From assembly GCA_016929305.1 (NCBI GenBank), contig JAFGJC010000261.1:1-6276 (forward strand): a DNA stretch of 6,276 bases. The letters run 5' to 3'. The stretch is from a candidate division CSSED10-310 bacterium. Its GTDB lineage: Bacteria; CSSED10-310; JAFGJC01. A program made the position numbers and the translations under genes. Under the pieces are notes generated by a model. It saw only the letters and a program-made list of their open reading frames with translations, was not told the DNA's origin and ran no database searches. Of this stretch, positions 1-5,777 are shown in pieces; within the stretch, counting starts at the first letter, position 1; every line of letters begins with the position of its first letter.

Positions 1-67
1 GAAAAAACGCGATCAACACAACTAATCCAATTGTTGCTCCGATGTAACGACCTTTAGACCCAGACAT
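1..67 (-). CDS. N-terminus of membrane-anchored protein, probable efflux adaptor (partial)
   Basis: Only the first 22 codons are inside the window; the gene continues past position 1. The ATG (67-65) overlaps the TGA stop of the upstream TolC-family gene by one base (TGATG), which suggests translational coupling. A strong Shine-Dalgarno GGGAGG lies at 81-76, 8 bases before the ATG. The visible peptide is a short polar, basic start (MSGSKGR) followed by a hydrophobic stretch (about residues 8-22) that looks like a single N-terminal transmembrane anchor. Known family context: genes directly behind a TolC-type channel commonly encode HlyD/EmrA/MacA-type periplasmic adaptors, which have this N-terminal topology. 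The adaptor assignment is inference from position and topology; an inner-membrane transporter subunit is also possible. Confidence 0.5.
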   Translation of the reverse strand, partial: MSGSKGRYIGATIGLVVLIAFF

Positions 68-1494
68 CACTCTGTCCTCCCTTTTTCTAACATCTGATGA
101 AGTTGTTTTTCTGAGACAAGATCCGGAACAGGGCATTGATCCGGATTGAGCCATCGCGTCGTGAGGTGTCCAACGGCATGGCAGATCGACGTGTGTCCCA
201 GCAATAAATCGTAATTGGCGTTTAAGCGGTTAAATTTAGCATTTGACAACGCTAGCTCAGCTCTAAGCAGATCGACAATGCCGGTTGCGCCGGCTTGATA
301 GCGTTGCTCAATGATTCGAAGGCTTTCTAGCGCCTGGGTTACTGCAAATTCTGTCGAATTCAGTCTTTGTTTTGCTGAGTGAAGATTGCTATAGGCTTTT
401 TCAACAGAGAGTAAAATTCGATTGCGCTCGAATTCTCTCATTTTTTTGATAGCTTCCATTTGAGATTTGGCGAGTTTAACGTCGTTATAATCTGCTGTGC
501 CTTTAAAAAGATTAAATTTAAACGAAAGTGACAAGGTCATGGCATCCGATCCATTATTGAATAGATCCGCACCGTGATATTCATAATTCCCATACATATT
601 GATATCAGGATAAAAAGATGACTGTGCCATTCGAAGCCGTAAAGATGACATCTTTTCTTGCTCCGTATAGATTTGTAAATTTGGATTATCCTTTAGCGCC
701 CATGTTTTTAATTCATTCAAAGTGACTTCGGGGCAGCCAAAACCATCCAGGCTTCCCAACGGTTCATAGTTGCCATCAGGATTACCCAAAAGCACATTTA
801 GCCTCACTCGATTTAATTCACGATTGTTTTCGGAAATGACCAGTTTCTCTTCGAGTTCTGACACGTGGACATTTGCTTGGAGAAGATCACTTTTTATCAC
901 CAGACCTTGATCATATTGATTTTGAATCATTTCCTGATTCTTTTTAGCTGTTTTCAATGCATCTAAGGTTATTTGGTAGCTTTCGTTTGAGCGCAAACTG
1001 TCCAAATAGGCCGTTACTGTCTCGCTGATAATGTTCTCTTCTGCTTGCTTTATTTGCCAATCAGCTTCTGTATACTGACTTTCTGCAATTCGTAATCCGA
1101 GTAATTCGCGTCCGCCATTATAAATTGGTTGATGTAAAGAAATGGTGGTTACATAATCCGTGACAGTTTCTGGGTTGTTTAGAATATCCGGATTAAAATC
1201 AGACTCGTTAATATTCCCTTGATTCAGGTTAATTCCAAAGGCTGCAACCTGTTGATCTGTGCTGATCAATTTTTGTTCAAAATCAACTCGTGGAAGAAAT
1301 TGAGCTCTGGAAATTGCCTTTTTGTGGCCGACTGCTTCAAAATTAATCCGCATGGATTGCAGGTAAGGATTATTCACATACGCCGTTCGCACCGCCTCTT
1401 CTAAAGTGATATTTGCAGCAGATAGATTTTGGATGGAGAGTAATAGCAAATAAAAAACAGTGTAACTCCATCCTTTGAAAAAATTGGTTTTCAT
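67..1494 (-). CDS. TolC-family outer membrane efflux protein
   Basis: Outer-membrane channel of a tripartite efflux pump or type I secretion system, expected to form a trimeric beta-barrel with a periplasmic alpha-helical tunnel. From the preferred start it is about 475 residues, normal for the family. A signal peptide is visible (MKTNFF, hydrophobic core around YLLLLSIQ, likely cleavage near LSA-A). The two OEP repeats follow. The first begins at ITLEEAV and contains NNPYLQ, FLPRVDF, QPIYNGG and the helix QYDQGL...LLQANV. The second begins near NELKTWAL and contains DNPNLQI, FYPDINMYG, FNLFKG and RYQAGATGIVDLLRAE. The in-frame ATG at 1500 abuts the AGGAG with no spacing, whereas the ATG at 1494 lies 6 bases from it, so 1494 is chosen. 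Four cysteines occur in the mature protein, three of them in the last 60 residues (C256, C440, C456 by the longer numbering). The gene leads a minus-strand operon with the anchored protein at 1-67. The family is certain; the exported substrate cannot be read from this gene. Confidence 0.93.
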   Translation of the reverse strand: MKTNFFKGWSYTVFYLLLLSIQNLSAANITLEEAVRTAYVNNPYLQSMRINFEAVGHKKAISRAQFLPRVDFEQKLISTDQQVAAFGINLNQGNINESDFNPDILNNPETVTDYVTTISLHQPIYNGGRELLGLRIAESQYTEADWQIKQAEENIISETVTAYLDSLRSNESYQITLDALKTAKKNQEMIQNQYDQGLVIKSDLLQANVHVSELEEKLVISENNRELNRVRLNVLLGNPDGNYEPLGSLDGFGCPEVTLNELKTWALKDNPNLQIYTEQEKMSSLRLRMAQSSFYPDINMYGNYEYHGADLFNNGSDAMTLSLSFKFNLFKGTADYNDVKLAKSQMEAIKKMREFERNRILLSVEKAYSNLHSAKQRLNSTEFAVTQALESLRIIEQRYQAGATGIVDLLRAELALSNAKFNRLNANYDLLLGHTSICHAVGHLTTRWLNPDQCPVPDLVSEKQLHQMLEKGRTE

Positions 1495-1500
1495 ATGCAT

Positions 1501-1505
1501 CTCCT
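1501..1505 (-). promoter_or_regulatory. Ribosome binding site deciding the TolC-family start
   Basis: The minus strand reads AGGAG immediately followed by ATGCATATG. The first ATG (1500) touches the Shine-Dalgarno sequence, while the second (1494) has the normal 6-base spacing. This favours the shorter protein beginning MKTNFF. Confidence 0.75.
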
Positions 1506-1620
1506 AATAACACTACGGGGTTGCCAATCCGTTCACCCAACAATTAGAAAACATGTTGTAGAAAAGGTTACAAGCTGAAGAATGTCGTTCATGAATGGTT
1601 GAAGATATAAGAAGACAATA

Positions 1621-1649
1621 TTGACGTCATTGGTCGGAATCGTTAAGCT
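1621..1649 (+). promoter_or_regulatory. Candidate promoter of the response-regulator/RpiB/CRP operon
   Basis: TTGACG (1621-1626, five of six consensus bases) is followed after 17 bases by TAAGCT (1644-1649), a weak -10 that matches only three of six. This is the best sigma70-like pair I see in the 199-base divergent gap, and its position 50 to 80 bases before the ATG at 1700 is sensible. The -35 overlaps a perfect TGACGTCA palindrome (1622-1629). The poor -10 would fit a promoter that needs an activator, but that is inference. Confidence 0.3.
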
Positions 1650-1699
1650 GTTTTCGAGGATAAGATACACTTGATGCCAAGAAAGGTCAGATACCCTGA

Positions 1700-3631
1700 A
1701 TGACACGATCAGTTCTTATCGCCGATGATGACGTTAAACTTCTGCAAATGCTTCAGTTTATCGTAGAAGGTCATGGGTGCGAAGTCATTTTATGTCAAAA
1801 CGGGTATGAGGTTTTGAAAAGTCTAAAATACAATTCAGTCGATTTGCTATTACTGGATATTTTAATGCCTCGCATGAATGGATATGAAACCGTAAAGCAA
1901 ATCCGATCACAAAAACCTTTTAAATCGATACCTGTCGTTTTCATGACCGGCGTATATGATCTTTCGCAGATTCGAAAAAGCTTGCGTGAACAAATTTCAG
2001 CTTCAAATGTACTGTTCAAACCGATATCAATTTCGCGAGTTAACAAGTTGATTATGAATTATCTGGGAGGAACGAATCGGATTTATTATGTGTTCCCATC
2101 GCAAATGACGACAAAACCGTCATTTAAATCTCGAATAAAACTAACGGAATCAAGTGAATCCGAAGATAACGAACTAAAAGGGATGCATTTTTACACGCCG
2201 CGTGAGAGTGATTTTAATTCAGTACGACCATCGCAAGTTCTGCATTATATGCTTAATACAGGAGGAAAGTGGAAACTATGTTTTGAATTAGATTCAAAAC
2301 CTGCCGGTATTAAATCAGAGAATGATATGTTTACCGGTTTCTGGTCGGAGATACCCATTAGCGACCCACAACTTTCATGGCGTGATAAATTGCCATTTTT
2401 TAATCTTAAGTTAAAAAAAGCTGATGATATTAATCCCCATCCATGGGTTTCAGGGCAGAAAGCACCTCCATTTAAACGATTTTTGTATCGGGTTATCACA
2501 TCAAAATCCGGTAGTTATTCTCTTTCAAGAGATAAAAGTGTTCCCGACAATGTATTGACAATTGAATCTGTGAATATTTCGGAGTGTCTGCAGCAAATTC
2601 TGGATGGACCATATTCTCAGGCAACAGTCCGTGAATTTCTCCCCTCCCAGAACGCAACAGTAAGTCTGACAAATCACTTTTTAATCCAACCACCGAAGAT
2701 CCATTTTTCTGAAAAATATATTACATTGATATCGACAATAAAAAATCATTCAAAACTGGCAGATGTTTTTGCCTATTCGTCAATCCCCCGTGAGGAAATT
2801 CTGCAAATGGTGCTTGGCCTTTATCTGGTTGGTGGTCTGGAGATTACTTTTCAGAAATCTGCATTTGAAACTGATATTACGGTTGAACCCGCTAAATTAC
2901 TAACGAAGATGGCAAAGGATGAGGAAGCAGACAAGAAAAAAGATGAGTCCAAGCCCAAGTCGGATTTAAGTTCTATTGTAAATCAACTCTTTATGTTTGG
3001 ATTAAAAGGTTATTATTACAAACTGCTCGAGGTTGAAAAAGACATTGCCCAGGAAGAATTGGATAGTGTGCTGCGAAAAGCTCAGAATAAGTTTACGAAA
3101 TCTTCAGTTATGGCCAAGTTAAGTAGCGATGATCAGCAGAAATATCAGCTTCTTTATCTTTTTCTCAAGGAAGCGCACAGCATTCTTAAGAATCCGACGA
3201 CCCGTAAGAAATATGATGAAATACTTTCGGAATACCGTGAGGATGTTAAAAAGACAATGGCTGAAAATCAAAGGGATGTCGGAATTATGTGCATCGCCAA
3301 TGAAAAATACTATAAAGCGATAGTTGCATACAAATTAAGTCTTCTGTTAGATCCCGGTCAGGAAAAGATATATGTCGCACTGTTGGATTTGCTTGCAGAG
3401 ATGCCGGAATATGAGCCCGTGACTTCACATTTCTGTCGGGAAGCTCTTAAATTGTTTCCAGGAAATATGTCAATACGCTTTGCTTTGGCAAAATGTTATC
3501 ACGACACGAACCAAAAAGATAAGGCAATAATGACCTTGAAACAAATTCTGATCAATGACCCAGAAAATGTTCAAGCCATGCAACTCCTGCTGGAGTATCC
3601 TGATCAGGAGAAAGAGATTTTTGGGCTTTAA
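1700..3631 (+). CDS. Response regulator with DUF4388-like, J-like and TPR regions
   Basis: A 643-residue cytoplasmic signalling protein. Residues 1-120 form a complete CheY-like receiver: acidic pair D9/D10 in LIADDD, phospho-acceptor D53 in LLLLDILMPRMNG, T83 in FMTG and K107 in FKP, so it should be phosphorylatable. Residues about 163-205 and 287-385 resemble the split DUF4388 (PATAN-type) region, ending in a winged-helix-like part (LISTIKNHSKLADVFAYS...). A charged linker (404-422, rich in K, D and E) leads to a degenerate J-like domain (438-512) that keeps GYYYKLLEV and the KNPTTRKKYDE end but has TKS (466-468) where HPD is expected. TPR-like helices fill about 520-630. The start is supported by the normal receiver N-terminus (MTRSVLIADDD); the ribosome site (GAAAGG, 1681-1686) is weak and distant. 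First gene of a plus-strand operon, 37 bases before the RpiB-like gene. No histidine kinase is in the window, and with no DNA-binding output domain a protein-protein scaffold role is most likely. REC and TPR calls are firm; DUF4388 is from pattern memory. Confidence 0.85.
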   Translation: MTRSVLIADDDVKLLQMLQFIVEGHGCEVILCQNGYEVLKSLKYNSVDLLLLDILMPRMNGYETVKQIRSQKPFKSIPVVFMTGVYDLSQIRKSLREQISASNVLFKPISISRVNKLIMNYLGGTNRIYYVFPSQMTTKPSFKSRIKLTESSESEDNELKGMHFYTPRESDFNSVRPSQVLHYMLNTGGKWKLCFELDSKPAGIKSENDMFTGFWSEIPISDPQLSWRDKLPFFNLKLKKADDINPHPWVSGQKAPPFKRFLYRVITSKSGSYSLSRDKSVPDNVLTIESVNISECLQQILDGPYSQATVREFLPSQNATVSLTNHFLIQPPKIHFSEKYITLISTIKNHSKLADVFAYSSIPREEILQMVLGLYLVGGLEITFQKSAFETDITVEPAKLLTKMAKDEEADKKKDESKPKSDLSSIVNQLFMFGLKGYYYKLLEVEKDIAQEELDSVLRKAQNKFTKSSVMAKLSSDDQQKYQLLYLFLKEAHSILKNPTTRKKYDEILSEYREDVKKTMAENQRDVGIMCIANEKYYKAIVAYKLSLLLDPGQEKIYVALLDLLAEMPEYEPVTSHFCREALKLFPGNMSIRFALAKCYHDTNQKDKAIMTLKQILINDPENVQAMQLLLEYPDQEKEIFGL

Positions 3632-3668
3632 AATCATGCAATACCTTAAATAAGTCAGGAGAAATCCA

Positions 3669-4364
3669 ATGAAGATCGCAATAGGAAATGATCACGGCGG
3701 TTTTGAGATGAAAATAGAGTTAAAACAGCACCTCGAGGAATTACACCACACGATTATTGACTGTGGGTGTTCATCAACTGATTCGGTTGATTATCCTGAC
3801 TTTGCTGTCGCTGTAGCGAGGAAGGTTGCGTTGCGGGAGGCTGAGATTGGCATCATGATTGATGGTGCTGGTGTCGGAAGTGCCATGGCAGCCAACAAGA
3901 TTGTCGGAATTCGCGCAGCTTTGTGCAACGACATATATACCGCTAAGAATGCACGTGAGCATAATGATGCAAATATTTTGACTTTGGGATCTATGGTGAT
4001 AGGACCCGGGAAGGCAAAATTGATAGTTGATACATTCTTAAATTCAACATTTTTGGGCGATCGACACCAGCGTCGCGTTGATAAGATCATGGCGTTGGAT
4101 GGCGGAAGGAAAGAGAACAACAACCAGATGGAACATTTAATACATAAAATCACGCAGGACGTCATGACGGCGATTGGAGCTCAAGAGAAGCCACCACAAC
4201 GCGTATCATCTGCTGAAACCCAGGTGCAACCTCGATTAATTACCGAAGACTACCTTCGTGAACAATTGAAGAAGGGGATCAAAGAAATCCATCTGAATTC
4301 AGGCACACTGGTCACGCCATTGGCTCGTGATTATGCTCGAGATCATGGATTGCGGTTTATATAG
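3669..4364 (+). CDS. RpiB/LacAB-family sugar-phosphate isomerase-like protein with C-terminal extension
   Basis: Residues 1-147 are an RpiB-type isomerase domain, the family that interconverts ribose-5-phosphate and ribulose-5-phosphate or related phosphosugars. Conserved parts are GNDHGG (6-11, H9), the ANK of the anion-hole loop (75-77), GIRAALC, REHNDANIL (96-104, H98) and the phosphate-binding RHQRRV (132-137). The usual catalytic CGTG motif reads DGAG here (D65, A67), so both Cys and Thr are replaced. RpiB is usually about 150 residues; this protein has 231. The extra part holds an amphipathic helix (154-170, MEHLIHKITQDVMTAIG) of the encapsulation-peptide type, a linker, and a tail (189-231) with LITEDYLRE and TLVTPLARD. 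That tail resembles the N-termini of the ethanolamine-utilisation proteins EutQ and EutT. The start has AGGAG at 3657-3661, 7 bases before the ATG. It is the middle gene of the operon, 7 bases ahead of the CRP-like gene. The fold is certain; the substrate is open, and microcompartment association is inference because no shell gene is seen. Confidence 0.88.
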   Translation: MKIAIGNDHGGFEMKIELKQHLEELHHTIIDCGCSSTDSVDYPDFAVAVARKVALREAEIGIMIDGAGVGSAMAANKIVGIRAALCNDIYTAKNAREHNDANILTLGSMVIGPGKAKLIVDTFLNSTFLGDRHQRRVDKIMALDGGRKENNNQMEHLIHKITQDVMTAIGAQEKPPQRVSSAETQVQPRLITEDYLREQLKKGIKEIHLNSGTLVTPLARDYARDHGLRFI

Positions 4365-4371
4365 TTTTTGA

Positions 4372-5025
4372 ATGAATTCATCAAACGCTTCAGTTGCATT
4401 CGGAAAACACCTCAAATTTGATAGCGGAGTTCGTATTTTTACTGAAGGAAATCCTGGATCTGAAATGTACGTTATCCTGACAGGATATGTCAGAATATTT
4501 ATTACGACAGGAAACCGCACATTGACACTTACCCGATTAAAGAAAGGCGATTTTTTCGGGGAAATGGCTTTGCTGGAGAAACTTCCTCGTTCGGCAAGCG
4601 CTGAAGCAATTACAAAAGTTGAGCTAATTGAACTGGGTTCGGAAGATTTTAAATTCCTGATCCAGCAGCATCCTGATATCGCAATGAAAGTGTTGGGAAA
4701 ATTTTCAGCACGTTTGCGTGATGCGGATCATTTGATTGAATTACTGCTTCTGGGCGATGAGACGGGTTGCATTCTGCAGGAACTCGTTAAGCTTGCATTT
4801 ATTCAATACGGACCGGACAAAAAAATGCCTTCCGAGTGGTTACTGCCAATAACAATCCAAGAATTATCCGATAAAGCAAATGTTTCTGTTGAAAAAACAA
4901 AAAAAGTTATTCAAGAATTGGATCGAATTGGAATAGCCAATACCAGCGAAGATGGTATCCTTATTCGAAAAAAAGGAAAACTCCGATATTATCTGGAATA
5001 CCTCGGTTGGAAGAGTAAAGGCTGA
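4372..5025 (+). CDS. CRP/FNR-family cyclic-nucleotide-binding transcriptional regulator
   Basis: A 217-residue cytoplasmic DNA-binding protein. The N-terminal cNMP-binding beta-roll (about 15-105) has FTEGNPGSEMYVILTGYV and the phosphate-binding cassette FGEMALLEKLPRSASA (62-77). G63, E64, R73 and S74 are the residues that hold the ribose and phosphate, so cAMP or cGMP binding is plausible. A long dimerisation helix follows (about 103-127). The C-terminal winged helix (about 133-205) contains TIQELSDKANVSVEKTKKVIQELDRIGI. In the recognition helix the Glu equivalent to E. coli CRP E181 is kept (E174), but the arginines equivalent to R180 and R185 are V173 and K178, so the operator probably differs from the E. 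coli CRP site. There is no FNR-type cysteine cluster; the only cysteine is C133. No good Shine-Dalgarno precedes the ATG, which lies 7 bases after the RpiB stop, so expression by translational coupling is likely. Last gene of the operon. Confidence 0.9.
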   Translation: MNSSNASVAFGKHLKFDSGVRIFTEGNPGSEMYVILTGYVRIFITTGNRTLTLTRLKKGDFFGEMALLEKLPRSASAEAITKVELIELGSEDFKFLIQQHPDIAMKVLGKFSARLRDADHLIELLLLGDETGCILQELVKLAFIQYGPDKKMPSEWLLPITIQELSDKANVSVEKTKKVIQELDRIGIANTSEDGILIRKKGKLRYYLEYLGWKSKG

Positions 5026-5138
5026 GATTTCAGCGAAGAAAAGCAAAACAGCAGTGTTTCCTGATCAATGATAACGGAACATAATTTCTAATTATTTAAA
5101 ATCGAACAAATTGGATGAGCGCTTATTTCAATAGATTT

Positions 5139-5177
5139 ATTTTATAAAATCAAACCCAAAAATAAACAGCGTTTGAT
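5139..5177. repeat. AT-rich palindrome with adjoining inverted repeat
   Basis: ATTTTATAAAAT (5139-5150) is a perfect 12-base palindrome. Overlapping it, ATCAAAC (5149-5155) pairs with GTTTGAT (5171-5177) across a 15-base loop. On the minus strand the second stem is followed by a T-rich run (TTTATAAAAT), so it could act as a weak backup terminator. In such AT-rich DNA chance is a fair alternative. Confidence 0.35.
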
Positions 5178-5308
5178 AAGAATACCAAATCAAATAAATG
5201 TTGATAGTTATCTTCAATCAGTTTGCGGCAAGATATTCGGTTATGGTGAAAGTTCAATTGTTATACCATTTCAATCTCGGTAATTCTCAAAGAATGTATT
5301 GACAAGAT

Positions 5309-5343
5309 ACAAAAAAAGAAAGAGCAACCCTTTCGGGTTGCTC
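5309..5343 (-). terminator. Rho-independent terminator of the HU gene
   Basis: On the minus strand GAGCAACCC (5343-5335) pairs perfectly with GGGTTGCTC (5330-5322) around a GAAA tetraloop, giving a 9-base-pair stem. It is followed by a T-rich tract (TTTCTTTTTTT, about 5319-5309). It lies 37 bases past the HU stop codon. The plus-strand side has no T-tract, so termination should be one-directional. Confidence 0.92.
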
Positions 5344-5379
5344 CAATGCATTCCGATCTCTTGAAATTCCTAGGATTAC

Positions 5380-5652
5380 TTAAGCAACAGCTTCTTTCAA
5401 GGATTTTCCGGGTTTGAATTTCGGAACTGCGCATGCGGGAATGCTGATCGGTTCACCTGTTTTCGGATTCCGACCTTTTCGAGCCGGTCTATCGGAAACA
5501 TGAAATGTACCGAAACCAACAAATGTTACTTTCTCGCGGTTTGAAAGAGCATCGGTGATACCTTCGATGACAGCATTCAACGCTTTTTCCGCAGCCGTTT
5601 TTGAGATGTTTGCATCTTCAGCGATTGTTGTAATCAATTCCTTCTTTGTCAC
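5380..5652 (-). CDS. HU family DNA-binding protein
   Basis: A 90-residue nucleoid-associated protein, the standard length for HU/IHF. It is expected to form a dimer that bends and compacts DNA. The N-terminal helical dimerisation part (MTKKELITTIAEDANISK) leads to the signature GFGTF (46-50) and the DNA-gripping beta-arm RPARKGRNPKTGEPISIP (55-72), with P63 the residue that normally intercalates at the arm tip. The C-terminal VPKFKPGKSLKEAV is typical. The start codon is GTG (5652-5650), with a strong Shine-Dalgarno GGGGAGG (5666-5660) 7 bases away; no ATG fits. It has its own sigma70-like promoter and a strong terminator, so it is probably monocistronic even though the PC4-like gene lies upstream on the same strand. 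I cannot tell hupA-type from hupB-type, so no symbol is given. Confidence 0.97.
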   Translation of the reverse strand: MTKKELITTIAEDANISKTAAEKALNAVIEGITDALSNREKVTFVGFGTFHVSDRPARKGRNPKTGEPISIPACAVPKFKPGKSLKEAVA

Positions 5653-5659
5653 GGATCAA

Positions 5660-5666
5660 CCTCCCC
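5660..5666 (-). promoter_or_regulatory. Ribosome binding site for HU, supporting a GTG start
   Basis: GGGGAGG on the minus strand, 7 bases before the GTG at 5652. The ATG that overlaps the left end of this site is upstream of it and so cannot be served by it, which confirms GTG as the start. Confidence 0.85.
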
Positions 5667-5682
5667 ATGAAAAGAGTTTCAG

Positions 5683-5699
5683 TTTAGTGGTCAACTAAA
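5683..5699. repeat. Inverted repeat in the HU leader
   Basis: TTTAGT (5683-5688) and ACTAAA (5694-5699) are perfect inverted arms around a 5-base centre. On the minus strand they sit just after the predicted HU transcription start (near 5708) and about 30 bases before the GTG. This is the place for an operator or a small leader hairpin, but the stem is short and AT-rich. Confidence 0.35.
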
Positions 5700-5714
5700 T
5701 GCTTCCGTTGTCTT

Positions 5715-5742
5715 ATTATGAACGAATGAAAGAACCTGTCAA
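5715..5742 (-). promoter_or_regulatory. Sigma70-like promoter of HU
   Basis: On the minus strand a perfect TTGACA -35 (5742-5737) is followed after 16 bases by CATAAT (5720-5715, five of six consensus bases). Predicted transcription start is near 5708, giving a leader of about 55 bases. The -35 lies only about 36 bases past the stop of the PC4-like gene. Confidence 0.75.
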
Positions 5743-5777
5743 GAGATTTTTTTCGTGAAATCCCCAAAAATATAGGT

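Larger units (their letters stand above)
5026..5379. other. AT-rich intergenic region without genes
   Basis: This is the gap between the stop of the plus-strand CRP-like gene and the stop of the minus-strand HU gene, so both genes transcribe into it. I find no convincing reading frame with a ribosome binding site, and no tRNA or other recognisable RNA. It holds a strong terminator for HU at its right end, a 12-base palindrome (5139-5150) and a 7-base inverted repeat (5149-5155 with 5171-5177). No clear terminator for the plus-strand operon is visible. Confidence 0.7.

Noticed and set aside
1219..1404. 61-codon plus-strand frame within the TolC-family gene
   Set aside because: Antisense shadow of a conserved coding region; no family resemblance in the peptide.
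1543..1573. TTGTAA-N19-TCTAAT as a promoter for the TolC-family gene on the minus strand
   Set aside because: The spacing of 19 is poor and the -35 matches loosely; in this AT-rich gap such pairs arise by chance.
3791..4165. 124-codon minus-strand reading frame opposite the RpiB-like gene
   Set aside because: It is fully antisense to a clearly conserved enzyme, has no recognisable domain and no good ribosome site; it reflects codon structure of the real gene.
5021..5034. GCTGA-GATT-TCAGC hairpin at the stop of the CRP-like gene
   Set aside because: The stem is only 5 base pairs and is followed by GAAGAAAAGC rather than T residues, so it is not a convincing terminator for the operon.
5240..5275. 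ATGGT...ACCAT and GAAA...TTTC arms as a possible small RNA fold
   Set aside because: The pairings are short and cross each other, with no promoter or terminator in the same direction, so no RNA gene can be supported.
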